DNA from: Collybia mongolica
Lineage: Eukaryota; Basidiomycota; Agaricomycetes; Agaricales; Clitocybaceae
Length of the DNA: 64,000 nucleotides
NCBI GenBank assembly: GCA_013420905.1
Contig: JAAXNY010000008.1
Coordinates: 558,001 to 622,000 of the forward strand
Direction: 5' to 3'
In this document: one piece after another, positions 42,435 through 54,402 of the stretch
Numbering within the stretch: position 1 is the first letter of the stretch
Layout: each line of letters starts with the position of its first letter
The notes under the pieces: generated by a model
Told to the model about the DNA's origin: nothing
The model's database searches: none
What the model saw: only the letters and a program-made list of their open reading frames with translations
Position numbers and translations under genes: made by a program

Positions 42435-44538
42435 ATGGCACCACAATATGGATTGAAACCTGCAAGCAGCAGTGAAAGCAGTAGAAGCAGTAGTAGGCAA
42501 AGCACCTTCAGCAATGAAGACTTTCAAGACACAGAAGAACAACCAAGACTCTCAGTAGTCACACAAACAATAGAAATGCCCACGACACCGAAACCAAAGG
42601 CAGGAAGTTCCAAAGGGAAGGAACCAGAGAAACCACCGAAACCCGAATCACCAGATTCCCTGATACCACCCGACTCTGATGTAGAAATGGCAGACAAACA
42701 AAAACCCACTGAGATCAAACTCAGTTCACCAAACATTTTTGATGGAAACCGAAGGATGACAAAAGACTTTGTCCTTGACTGCAAGATGTACTTGCAAGCA
42801 AACAATAGAATCTATGACATGGAATGGAAAAAGATCCTTTACGTGCTCTCATACATGAAAGGAGGAACAGCAGGACCATGGAAGAAGTCCTGGTATGGAG
42901 AGAACAGCAACAACCCAGGAACCTTTACAGAATTCATAGCAACAGTTGAAGAAGCATTCTCCACACCAGATGAAGCAGGAGATGCCAGACAAACTCTGAA
43001 AACGCTGTGCATGGGAGGAAACATGACAGCCAATGATTACATTGCGGAATTCAAATCAGCCGCATCAGAAAGTCAGATCACTGAAGACAAAGCACTCATT
43101 GAGTACTTCATGGAAGGAATACCCCCTTCCTTGACTTGGGTGGAGTGGGCCAACACACTGTGTGGCAGGTACTTGTTCTTTATTTCTTTTCTTAGGAGAA
43201 ATAAGTCCATTCCACATTCAGAAAGTTGTAAATGACTAGAAACAACATAGGTGATAGTTTATGGAGGTCATGTGACCATGGGAAAATGTTACAAAGTAAA
43301 CAAGCAATGCCTGTGCACAAAACCCAATGCCATACCTTGCCTGGATATGGAGAAAACACAAAAACAATCAGAACTAACTTTTTCCCAGGATCATGGACAT
43401 TAAATAAGCATTCAGATTGTTGTCATGTATTTGGTATACTTATGTGGTGGGATAGATCATGTGACATATAACAATAAATAGAGAAATCAATCCTCTTTGT
43501 ATTTCAGGTAAAGATAGTAGTAGATGTTGATTATTCCTATGTTTAGCATAATTTCCCACAAGGGTCATGTTTGGTCAGGGTCATTGTTGTTATAAGATGT
43601 TTATCCACCCCTGACATAATACACAGACCCCCAAAACTAGCTGAATCTGGACATTTCTAATATTTCGCTCAAAATAGACCGTGGGGAAAATGTGCTCAAC
43701 AAGGAAACTGTAGAGCCATGTTTGTACATTCCAAACATATAAAAACAAAGTTAATAGCTTTACTGGTTATGGAGAAAATCACAAAATAAATTTTGAAATG
43801 CGACGCTCAGAAATATTAGATATGCATAATTTTGATGGCATCATCAAAGGCATTATGTAAGCATCCCAAATACATGCAAATTATGTCACAATACTTTGTA
43901 TCTGTGGAGAAATGCTGTAAAAAGCTATAAGAGAAGACAAAACCCATTATGGAAATATTTTCCTGTGGTGTTGAAATATGAATGAATGAATGAATGAATG
44001 AATCACCTTTCTGCCCGAAAACTGGGTTGATAAAGAACTCATCTTTAGTAAACTAAAGAACTTGTAATGCAGAAAATTTTGACGATGGATAACCCACCTA
44101 CCACCATTAAGGGTTGGTACCAGAAAGCATCCCTATTTGACACTCAGTACAGACATGCAAAATTGATCATAGCACGCATCAAAGGAAACACAGGAAAATC
44201 AGCAGGAGGAAACAATGGAACAAAATACAATTTCCAATGAAACAATCCCAAATATATCCTGAACAAAGATCCGAATGCAATGGATATAGATTGATTGACC
44301 ATCCAAGAAAGAGATGAACATATGAAATGAGGATTATGCTTTGAATGCCATAAGTTTGGACATCGAGCATCCAATCACAAAGCAGGAGGTTCAATTCCTC
44401 AAACTCCACGAAAAGAAGAACCAAAATTACCAATGAAAGGCAAAGATGCCTATATGAAAATCCGATCTCTCATGGCAGAATTAGATGAAGAAGAGAAAGA
44501 GATTGCCTTAAAGAATATGGAAGAAGAGGGTTTTTAAA
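42435..44538 (+). pseudogene. gag: Gypsy gag, copy 2, interrupted
   Basis: It starts with a real ATG (42435) where copy 1 has ACG. The frame is broken at 43134 by the X element and continues at 44068. The second part has TGA stops at three former CGA arginine codons. The zinc knuckle keeps the unusual CCHH pattern (CFECHKFGHRASNH). The slippery GGGTTTT at 44529-44535 and the stop TAA are unchanged. Confidence 0.92.
43135..44067 (+). mobile_element. X element, copy 5 (longest), inside Gypsy gag
   Basis: 933 bp from CTTGGGTGG to AACTTGTAA. Gag of copy 1 reads TTGATGCAG here, and in copy 2 the element lies exactly between the A and T of that GATG, with nothing duplicated. The hairpin CTTTAGT-AA-ACTAAAG occupies 44043-44058, followed by a 9-base tail. 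A GAAT run lies at about 43977-44001. No coding capacity. Confidence 0.88.
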
Positions 44539-47500
44539 GAGGCAGACTGAATCAATGTCAGTACCTGCCGAGACCTATTCTGTTACATTGTCACCTGTAA
44601 TTCTAGGAGAGATGAATCGACAATCATTATCTATTCCAATTACAGTAATCAAAGAACAGAAAAACATTGAAACCCCAGCAATTGGACTCATTGATTGTGG
44701 AGCCGGAGGAATCTTTATCAACAAAACATTTGTTGAAGAAAACAAAATAAAGACAACTCCGTTGAGAAAGTCAATTTTGGTCAGAAATGTAGATGGGACA
44801 AAGAACAAATCAGGGAACATCACAGACTGTGTATGGACCAAGATTTGAATTGGAGATGAAGAAATCAGAACCTGACTGTTAGTCAGTGGATTAGGGAAAG
44901 AAAACATTATCCTCGGATTACCATGGTTGAAACAGCACAACCCCAAGATTGATTGGGAGAGAGGAACACTCAACTTTGGACCAAGCATTAAAAAAGGAGT
45001 TCTATCAGAAGCAATCCGAAGAAATTTAGAAATCTGACAGATGAAACAAACACGGCAATATCCCAAGGCAACAGTAATTGAAATACAGGAAGAATATCCA
45101 GGAGAAATCCCAAGGAATCAACCCCTTGAAGATTGGCAACCAATTCTTTTAGGAATTGATGAAGAAGATGATGAAGAAGAATCTGTTTGGATAAATGCAA
45201 AAACATCGATATCACAAGAACTGGAACACAAGGCAGAAATCAAAGATCAAAAGCCAAAGAAGACGCTACCAGAATTTTACCAGAAATATGTGTCATTATT
45301 TGATGAAACAAATTCGGAAAGAATGCCAACACGACAATCATGGGACCATGCAATAGATCTAAAACCAGACTTTATTCCAAAAGACTGTAAGATCTATCCC
45401 ATCAGTCCAGCAGAACAAGGAAAATTGGATGAATTCATTGACAAAAATCTACAAAAAGGATATATCCGACCATCAAAATCTCCACAAGCATCACCCTTTT
45501 TCTTAGTATCAAAGAAAGACTCAGTGAAACTTCGGCCAACTCAGGATTATAGAAGATTAAATGAAGGAACAATAAAGAATGCATACCCTTTACCACTTGT
45601 AGGGGAACTTCTTGACAAACTGAAAGGGGCCAAATATTTCACGAAATTGGATTTATGATGGGGATACAACAATGTCCGGATCAAAGAAGGTGATGAATGG
45701 AAGGCAGCATTCAAAACTAACAGAGGATTATTCGAACCTCTTGTTATATTTTTTGGCTTATGCAACTCACCAGCAACATTCCAAAACATGATGAATGATA
45801 TCTACGCAATAGAAATCAATGAAGGATGGATCCTGATCTACATGGACAACATTTTGATTTCCTCCAACAACATCGATGATTTACAAAGAAAGACCATGAA
45901 AGTCCTGGATAAATTAAAGGAAAATGACTTATACCTAAATCTGGACAAATGCATATTTGAAGCTACAGAACTCAAATACCTCGGATTGGTTATTAGAGAA
46001 AATGAAATAGGCATGGAACCAACGAAATTAGCAGGAATTGCAGATTGGCCAGCACCAACAACAGTGAAACAAGTCCGATCATTCCTTGGATTTGCAAACT
46101 TCTACCAAAAGTTCATTGGACACTATGCCAAACTCAGCAGACCATTAACAAATCTGACAAGAAAAGACATTGAATGGAAATGGTCTCAAGAATGTCAGGA
46201 AGCATTCGACGGATTGAAACAGAAATTCTTATTATCACCCGTCCTCATGATGCCAGACAAAACCAAACCATTTCACATCAAATCAGATGCTTCAAAATGG
46301 GCTACAGGCACAGTATTACAACAACAAAACAACAATGGAGAATGGCACCCATGTGGATATATTTCATGTTCATTCACAGAAACTGAAAGGAATTACGAAA
46401 TCTACAACAGACAATTATTAGGGATCATCCAAGCCTTAAAGACATGGAGACATTATCTTGAAGGATCACAATTTCTGACAGTAATTCTGTCAGATCACAA
46501 AAATTTAACATACTTCCAAACAGCACAAAAATTAAACCAACAACAAGTAGGATGGAGTCTGTTCCTATCACAATTCAATCTCAAACTAGTACACATGCCT
46601 GGAACATGAATGATACAATCTGACACTTTATCAAGAAGATCAGATTATGTCAACACAGAAGACACAGACAATGAAGATTGGATTCTTTTACTAGATGACA
46701 TTTTTATCAAAATGATCGATATAGGTTTACAAGAGGACCTGAAGAAATCAGTTGAAGAAGATGATTTATTCACAAAATCAATTGAAGCATTGAAGGAAAC
46801 AGGGACACCACCAATCAAATCAAACCTAGCTGATTGGAAATTCGAAGATGGACTTCTGTTTTTCAAGAACAGATGTCATGTGGGACCAGATGCAAAATTG
46901 CGATGAGAAATAGTGCAAAGATATCATGACACAAAACCAGGAGGACACCCAGGCCAATATAAAACACAAGAATTAATCAGTCAAGAATACTGGTGGCCAG
47001 GAATGGGAGTATTCATAAAAAATTATGTTGATGGTTGCGCCACATGTCAACAAATGAAAGTCAACACACACCCAATGAGACCAGGATTAATACCAATTGC
47101 AACAAATGGAAAACCACATCCTTTCTCATTTGTCACAGCTGATTTTGTCACAGACCTCCCAGAAAACAATGGAAAAGACAGCCTCATGGTCATGGTAGAC
47201 CAAGGCCTTACAAAGGGGGTAATTTCTATCCCCTGTACCAAAACAATTGATGCTTTAGGAACAGCAAATCTTTACTTGGAACACGTCTACAAAAGATTCA
47301 GATTACCCGATACCTTTTTATCTGATCAAGGCCCTCAATTCGCGGCAAAAGTCTTCAAAGAACTAGGAAAACTCCTTGGAATCAAGCTTGTAATGAGCAC
47401 AGCATATCACCCACAAACAGATGGAGAAACAGAACGATTAAACCAAGAGCTCAAAATCTATTTCCGCATGTTCTGCCAGAACAACCCAGCAATATGGAAG

Positions 47501-48169
47501 GATCTTAACCCAATCTCAGAATTCACACACAATCAAAGAACACACTCCACAATGAAAAGATCCCCATTCTTCCTTATGATGGGATATGAACCACAAGCAA
47601 TTCCATCAACATTCCAGAAGACAAACGTTCCAAGTGTAGAACAATGGATGATTGAACTTAACAGAGCACAAGAAGAAGCCATGGCAGCACATGACTTGGC
47701 AAGAAGAAAAGTTGCAGAAAGAACAACACAAGGTTTCACCCCACTCAAACAAGGAGAACACATTTGGTTAGAAGGGACTAACCTTCGAATCTCCTATCCT
47801 TCAAAGAAATTGGCACCAAAATGAGAAGGACCCTTCAAAATCCAAGAAGTCCTCGGACCAGTAACATATAAATTGAAACTTCCATCACAATGGAAGATCC
47901 ACCCCGTGTTTCACGCATCCCTTCTTACACCATATAAAGAAACCAATACTCACAGACCCAACTTCTTAGAACCCCCACCGGATCTTGTGAATCAAGAAGA
48001 AGAGTACAAAGTAGAAGGGATTATCAATCACCAACAACAAGGCTGAGGCTTCCAATACCTCGTGAAATGGAAAGATTACTCATCCGCACACAACACATGG
48101 GAACCCAAAAATCACTTAAAAGGAGCTCAAAGGATACTCCAATCCTATCAGAAGCTACATTGCCTCTAA
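44517..48169 (+). pseudogene. pol: Gypsy pol, copy 2
   Basis: Full-length pol with the same domain order as copy 1, ending TAA at 48167-48169. At least six stops are TGA replacing CGA or CGG. RT reads YMDN instead of YMDD, a further inactivating change. RNase H, the integrase triad and the chromodomain are recognisable. Confidence 0.93.
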
Positions 48170-48218
48170 AACTATTGTCTATCATTGCTCTCAACAAATT
48201 TCAAACTTCCACACAAAC

Positions 48219-49231
48219 ATGTCTTCTCCAACCGTTAACAACTTCTACATCGCCACTGCCACTCCTCTCACCAACCCTCCCAACACTCCCATTGTTGATA
48301 TTGCATCTCAAGAACGTCTTGAACTGGCAACAAAGATCATACATCATCAAAAATTCTTATCGTGGTTCATGCATGAAGAACATCGTGAACAAATGATTCA
48401 AGCGTTCAATCAACCACCATATGATCAACTTATCAAATTAGTCGAAAAGTGTTTGGAAATCAGGGATATGTTGTATAACCAAACGGCAGACATCAGTCGA
48501 GCTCTTGACCAAACCACTGAAGAATTAGTGGATACACAAGAATTTCAAATCTTGGAAGACTTAATTCCGTTATTACAAGATGGAATTTGACTACCCACAT
48601 CCACACCTTTAACACCCACAGAGTCCACCAAAAGAATCTACACAGTTGACGAAGAAATACAAACACCCCTCCTAAAACACCAACACCTTCAACACCAAAC
48701 TCTCCTATTTATCAACCTGAACCCCTTCCAATCCCACCCTTTTGCAAACCATCCCCTTGACCATCACAACATTCCACTCCTGATCCAGCAGACATGGTTC
48801 CAAACAAAGAAATATCTAAATATTTAAAGGGTCAAAAAGCCACTAAATCTGTTATCAAAAAGAAGAAAGCACCTAAACCCATCAAGTATACAATGAATCC
48901 TCTCAATTATGTTGGAAGTTGAGAAAAACTGATTGACCTCACTCAAATAGAACGAGCACTCATCTATAAGAACGTATTATGTTCTCGATGCCTCAACTTT
49001 GGACACTTGTCAATAAACTGCGAAAAACAGTACTGTCCAATATGTTTCCAACCAGCCCCAGGACACTGTCGCAAACAATGCCCTGAAAGACCCACAACTA
49101 GAACAGTAGGGTATTATCAGAACTGGCAACAGATTGGAGATGAACAAGAAGAGGTAGATGATGGGATTGACAATCCTTTTGATTACCTGGAAGCCATTGC
49201 GAACATGACAGGAGAACCAATTGATTTCTAA
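48219..49231 (+). pseudogene. Gypsy ORF3, copy 2
   Basis: It starts with ATG 49 nt after the pol stop, as in copy 1. The N-terminal 123 codons are open, the middle has stops and a frame change, and the zinc-knuckle part (CSRCLNFGH, CPICFQPAPGH) and acidic tail are readable to 49231. Two stops are CGA-to-TGA changes (48588 region and near 48920). Confidence 0.88.
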
Positions 49232-49264
49232 AGCTGGGACACTTTAGAGATAGAAGGGGGGTAA

Positions 49265-49739
49265 TGTTACAAATTCCCTATTCACATGCCCCATCACTTC
49301 TTTTCTTACACGTTACTGATTATCAGATGCTTATTGACTCTTATCTCTCAAAGACCCATATATGCATTTCCTTTCTCATGCTTAATCATCTTTTGTCTTA
49401 TGCTTACTCATTCTCCTTGAAGCTTACTCATTCTTCTTATCTATAACAAATAGTGTAAACCATGCTTATTGGACCTTTACATATATATAGGGATACTTTA
49501 GCTTAGTTAGTTCTTTAGCTTGACCTAGCTGAAATACACCTTATTCATCTACTCTGATCTCTTGACATGAACTCAATCCTACTTGCCTTATGAAGGGAGT
49601 AGTGTATCTTTGATTCAATAATCTGACTTTAGCCCTATTGAGGGAGTCATTGGACGTTTGACTTATAGAGTCAACGGTCTATAGTAAACGAACAATAAAC
49701 CAGATTGATCTAAAGGATAAGGCCTAAACAGCCATAACA
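49265..49739 (+). repeat. 3' LTR of Gypsy copy 2
   Basis: 475 bp, preceded by the unchanged purine tract. It keeps the CA end that the 5' LTR lost. Confidence 0.93.
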
Positions 49740-50104
49740 CACAATCATCATGGCACAGCCACATCTAAATCAGCAAATCAGCAGCTCCTGCTATGCCAAT
49801 GCTTTACAACTGCCTGAGCAGTGGAAATCCTCAATAAATATAAAGCATGTAGTTTATTATAAAGGACAGACAGCCCTCAGTGTGTGTTAAGCACTGGAAT
49901 GTATACCAGAAGAGCTGTGGGTCACCAAATTTAGCTGAATTATTAATGAATTTGATTTTATCAATAATATCACTGATCAGTGAAAGTTAATCAGTATGCA
50001 AAATTACTAAGTATTGCCCATCCCCAATAATTGTGCTTACATTTGTCAACTACACTGTTAGCTCTAACAGCGTAGTTGACAAATGTAAGCATGATTACAA
50101 GAGG

Positions 50105-50644
50105 CTTGTTCCACTATGGGTCAAACTTTTCCCACAATACAAAATATTGCATATCTCTACAATGGCAAGACCTATGGATGCAATTTAAATTGCTACTACT
50201 AGATATGGTGAAGGGCTACTCAATTTGTGTATTTATGTATATTTTTATGTGTTTGTACACCATCAAATATCATGATCAAAAGTAGCTCTCATCACCACAA
50301 GCATGTTACAAATGAATATCAAGTTTGTGTATGACTTTGCCACACAGCTAGCCAAACAAACAATACCATCAAAGTTCCCACACTATAAATCATTGCATAT
50401 CTCAACAACAACAAGGCCTATGGATGTAATTTTAATTGCTAGTGTTAGATATGGTAGGGTAGTACCTCATGTATATATTTGTTTGCATTTTTCTAAACAT
50501 TATCACCATCATTTTTCTTGCTGCATATTACAAATGAATCTGTTTGTATATCACTTCATCACACATCTGGCCAAACAAACAATAATACACAAGAAATTTC
50601 CCACAATATAGATGATGCATATTTCAGCCAATACAAAGCTGATG
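50105..50644 (-). repeat. V tandem repeat array, copy 3
   Basis: Reverse-orientation units of about 240 bp, matching 23690-24337 from the Y element outward. It is split by the LINE fragment; the remainder continues at 51476-51500. Confidence 0.75.
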
Positions 50645-50659
50645 GACATGCTACTACTA

Positions 50660-51126
50660 CCGTCTCAACTCGTGTTGAGGCAGGTGGAGCGCCAGTTATA
50701 TCTGCTGACTTTGCACGATGCAAAGTAGTTACACGCATGCTCGACGGCTGGAAGTCTCTCTTCCAGTCCAAGAAGTACATTGGCTCCAATTTCCTGACGC
50801 TCTATGCAAAAAAGGACACCCCGCTCACTCCGACCCATGTAAACAATGGGCCGTGGATGTGCAAGACTGGTCACAGCCATGCTCTGACTGCCTGATTGGT
50901 GCAATGCATCACTGGACATGCTCCAATTGGGGCGTTCCGATCGCGATTCTTCAAGGAAGAATCTGTCTCCTGTAGGTGCAGTGCTCCCTTGGAAACCGTA
51001 CAACATGTCCTATTCGACTGTCCACGACATGGATGGGAAGACAAGCCTAGCCGCCAGCTACGCTATGTGTGGCTGGTTGGATTCCTCTTGGAGAACGAAA
51101 GTGCTTTTGCGTTCGATGTTCCCTAG
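50660..51126 (+). pseudogene. C-terminal end of LINE ORF2
   Basis: One frame ending TAG at 51124-51126 encodes TGHAPIGAFRSRFF followed by a Cys/His cluster (CRCSAP, TVQHVLFDCP), the C-terminal zinc-like motif of many non-LTR retrotransposons. The upstream ~75 codons would belong to the region after RT, perhaps RNase H. One TGA (50893-50895) interrupts the frame. The rest of the protein was lost by 5' truncation. Confidence 0.82.
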
Positions 51127-51475
51127 TCCTAAACAGGCTAGGGGCGGTACTCAGTGTTCTAAGTGACGGCTATAGGGTGCTCCCTGCCCGAACATGCAAA
51201 CCTGGATAATCGGTGGACTTGAAGCCACCACCTGCTGCGGCGCTCCGCAGCAGGGGGCCCACCCCCTGGCGTAGATTGGCCCTTCCAGCCTGTGTACAAC
51301 GAGCTCTGGCTCCATTCGCTAGTCCGACCCCAGTCGGGCGAGCACCCTAGCCCTGCAGCACTTTGTCTCCTGCCTCCCCTCTCCCCCCTTTCCCAATTAC
51401 TACTTGTAGTGACCAGCACATGTATTATGTACAGTTGGTATATAAAATGTTGAACCAAAAAAAAAAAAAAAAAAA
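50660..51475 (+). mobile_element. 5'-truncated LINE with poly(A) tail
   Basis: A non-LTR retrotransposon fragment with a 19-base poly(A) tail (51457-51475) and a perfect 15-bp target duplication, GACATGCTACTACTA (50645-50659 and 51476-51490). The body contains the end of the reverse-transcriptase ORF and about 330 bp of 3' untranslated sequence. It is the most GC-rich piece of this repeat region, consistent with a young insertion. Confidence 0.93.
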
Positions 51476-51604
51476 GACATGCTACTACTAGACATTGTAA
51501 AGAAGATCATGGGGAGTTGTTGGATGGGCCAAGATCACACACAGGGAGATTTTCAACTTCAGGTTTAGGAAAATCCCAGTGGGACAACAGATTCAAGACT
51601 AAAG

Positions 51605-52120
51605 GTGACATATAGAATTAGAATTAAGGCAAGTTTGATTAGAGACATACCATCCTCCCCTCAACAAGTGTTGCAAAGCTGTTGGAGGCAGCTTCTGACT
51701 TGTTTTGGCATTCTCACCTTCCCTGTAACTTTGAATAGATGGTCTGATATGAACTTGTTGCACTCTGGAAATTGTTGCAACAACCTAGGATCACCAGTGG
51801 AAGTTGGGCGATACTTGCTAAGGGCTACAAGGAATAAGATTAGCAGTGTTAAATATTGGAGGTACAATATGAGGGGGCCACATGACTTCCTTCTTGTCCT
51901 TCTGTGTCTTCCAAGTCTTTCTCCCCATCTTAGCTACAAAGCCTTGAGTCACACACCCGTGATGGGAAGGGGGTATGTTACATCCAAGATTGCCCACAAC
52001 CAAAGTTGACATAAAGCTCTCCTGGGGATTACCTATGGCAAAGGAAAGGGGATGATAGATCAAAGCAGCTACAATTGCCAGTAATTTCAACACAACCTTA
52101 TAAATATACCTTTAAGACCT
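51605..52120 (-). pseudogene. TEA-domain gene fragment
   Basis: A minus-strand copy of the TEA exons: WKTQKDKKEVMWPPHI, then YRPTSTGDPRLL and FISDHLFKVTGKVRMPKQV. Several Arg codons have become Gln, Cys or Met by CpG decay, the intron boundaries are altered, and the region downstream of exon c is missing. Confidence 0.85.
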
Positions 52121-52261
52121 ATTCCATTTCAAATCCAAAGAAAGTATTATCATGTATTTGGCAAGCCCTTGAGGGCAGTGGCTTCTAAAGTGCCCTTACC
52201 CTTTTAGATCTCAAGGGGTTCATAAATGCTGAAAAAATGGCTTGCAAACAAGAGTTGTGGC

Positions 52262-53061
52262 TAGGGCTGCATGCTGTATCCATATTTACGGCAATACAGT
52301 AGCCGTATTATGGTGGCCGTATCTGTCCCGTTGTCACCCAAGTGCGCCTCTTTGATGGTATGGTGTACGGTATGGGTATCTGCTGTCCGACCCGTCAACT
52401 GACAGCCGTTGATGGCTCGATACGGGTATATGGTCCACGTGACTTTGAAAATGCGCCTTGTCAATGCATTTGCACAACAGACTGGCATGATGATGCATTT
52501 ACCTCCTCAGATGACAGATGAAGGGTTGTATTACCAACCCTTCTACTTTGTGTGCTGGGATTGCACTCTGAATCACACCTTCTTCCCATTGGCAATGGAT
52601 GCTTGAAGGGTTATCACGGAGTGACATATTGGGGTGGAGGGATATAAAATACAACACTAGGGTTAGTTCATGGCCTGTAAACTTTTGATGAGAACAACAC
52701 ACTTCCTACTAAATCAAAAATTCAGTGCAGAGGTATGTGTTCTGATTCACATACCTGGTGAGATCATCAATAACAGCTGTACTCTTGCATAATACAGATA
52801 TTTCCCTGTTAACAAAAGTCCTTTGAGGCAAGAAGCGCAAACACAACACAATGAGACAGCATACATCCAGTAATCATAAATTTATTGTAAGATCTATTAG
52901 CTGTATACCCATATTAGCCCGTCAACGGCCGTATTGGCACCCGTACCATGCCGTCAGGCTTGCCGCTGAAGGGTGTATGGTTACGGTTACGGCAAACCCA
53001 TTGCCATCAGAACCGTAAACTATATGGCCGTATACCATATACGGTATGGTGTGCAGCCCTA
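52262..53061. mobile_element. hAT-type non-autonomous element, 800 bp
   Basis: Ends TAGGGCTGCA and TGCAGCCCTA form a perfect 10-bp terminal repeat, flanked by the 8-bp duplication GTTGTGGC (52254-52261 and 53062-53069), present once in copy 1 of the duplication. Subterminal regions contain many GTATGG/CCGTAT words in both orientations. No transposase sequence was found. Confidence 0.92.
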
Positions 53062-53168
53062 GTTGTGGCATGAGATCCTGGCCAGAAGTGGGAAAGTGTG
53101 GAAAAAGCTGAAATGGGCCAGAAGCTGGTGAAGTGGACCACCCTCGGCCTTGGGAGTTTACATAATAC

Positions 53169-53875
53169 TGGGGAGGGGCAATTGCTGGTTATTTATTATT
53201 TATTTATAGTTATTTGTCCAGCCTGGAAAAGTGCCATTTGATGACCCACATCACTGGTGGCTCAGAAACTGAAGATAATGGATTGGTCTAATGACAAAAG
53301 TTGCTCAAAAAATCAGCTCGGAGAGGGTCTTTGTGGCGGATTTTTGGATTTCCTCATATTTTTCAAGATGCATCAAAATTACATATGTTTTTCGGGCCTG
53401 TGAAGCAGAAAAAGAAAAAATCAAAAAATCTGCCACAAAGACCCTCTTGCCCCTGATCAAGGAAGTTAAGCCATATTGTGGCCAAGGAAGATGTCAGCAA
53501 TGGCACACTGTTGTCTGTTACCTCACTTGTGGTCTGAAATTTAGATAGCCGAGACACATCAAGTCACTAAATTACACACCAAATTTAATCAGAAGTGAGC
53601 CAAGTATGGAAACATGTTATTTGAAACTCAGCTCAAAACTATACCCTCATGGAAAATAATTTAATTCTCATTAACACACTGCTCTATGGAGCTCAAAACA
53701 AGATGGGAGCTCTTTACATATACTGCCCTTCAATTTTCACTAGCTTGACACGTTTTATCTCATGAGGATGTGCTCCCAAAAGCATAAAAATTCAGTGGGT
53801 AACAAAATCTCTCCAAATTTGTCATTTGTTTACTTGTATTATGAACGCGGAGTAGGTAATCATTGCCCCTCCCCA
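53169..53875. mobile_element. TGGGG-TIR element B
   Basis: 707 bp with the perfect terminal repeat TGGGGAGGGGCAAT and the 7-bp target duplication ATAATAC (53162-53168 and 53876-53882), present once in the empty copy near 38490. Inside, 53322-53345 and 53424-53447 form a 24-bp inverted repeat with one mismatch. A frame at 53291-53548 covers that hairpin and is probably not a gene. Confidence 0.9.
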
Positions 53876-54402
53876 ATAATACAGCCATCGACGTCGGGTG
53901 CAACTGGAGCGCTTCCGCCAATGTTCGGCTACTTGCACCAACACTCCTTACAGCAAGAGGACACTGTCTCCTTTTGCCCTGACTATATCTACCATCTAAT
54001 GTCTGAAATATACACTACACCTATCTGTACTATTAATTTTTGAAGCTACTAACGCCCTTGGATTTTGTTCAACTTAATTTACGATGCATTTGAAATTTGC
54101 ACTTGGAGTTTGAGGTTACCCTTGGGATGACTTGAACTCAGAGAGAGTCCGAGGTTGGAGACACACCAATTTCTGTGTTCTCTGAACCTACAAAGAATGA
54201 ATGATTGAGAAAAAATACTGTTATGGTTTTTTGAATTAAGATACTCTGTCATCAAATTAAAAAGTAGATCATACATAGCCTCAAGCAAATTCTTCTATAA
54301 ATATTGCAGAAGACGCTCACCATGAGGAACGGGGGTCGTCTGGTGGCGGCCAAGTGTGCCGTACCGGTTTGACACTGAAGTGCAATTGTTTCCTTGTTGA
54401 AT

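Larger units (their letters stand above)
41913..49739 (+). mobile_element. Ty3/Gypsy copy 2, decayed, with an X insertion
   Basis: The same family as copy 1. LTRs are 475 bp (41913-42387 and 49265-49739) with about ten differences, nearly all transitions. The target duplication is CACAA (41908-41912 and 49740-49744). Gag, pol and ORF3 are all present but carry many stops, most of them TGA where copy 1 has CGA. An X element interrupts gag. Confidence 0.95.
41349..50026. mobile_element. TGGGG-TIR element A, split by Gypsy copy 2
   Basis: Terminal repeats begin TGGGGGTGGGCAATGCTTAG on the left, with the inverse of TGGGGATGGGCAATACTTAG on the right. The 7-bp target duplication is ATAATTG (41342-41348 and 50027-50033). 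Its own DNA (41349-41912 and 49745-50026) is about 850 bp and non-coding. It belongs with 53169-53875 and 54403-56262. Confidence 0.82.
40999..50094 (-). mobile_element. Helitron-like element Y, copy 2, with nested insertions
   Basis: On the minus strand it starts TCATGC at 50094 after host A and ends GACTCATAA at 40999 before host T. The 3' hairpin is at 41008-41023, again 9 bases from the end. The 5' palindrome is kept near 50030-50096. The element is split at ATAATTG by the TGGGG element at 41349-50026, which itself contains Gypsy copy 2. It and its flanks match 24100-24748, including the V repeat next to it. Confidence 0.6.

Noticed and set aside
43133..43235. Gag of copy 2 ending naturally in a different C-terminus
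   Set aside because: The change of sequence is the edge of the X insertion; gag resumes at 44068.
43135..44067. X as a hAT or other cut-and-paste element
   Set aside because: No terminal inverted repeats, and empty-site comparison shows no target duplication.
51159..51458. Minus-strand frame in the LINE 3' region as a gene
   Set aside because: It lies in the 3' untranslated part of the LINE and has no domain.
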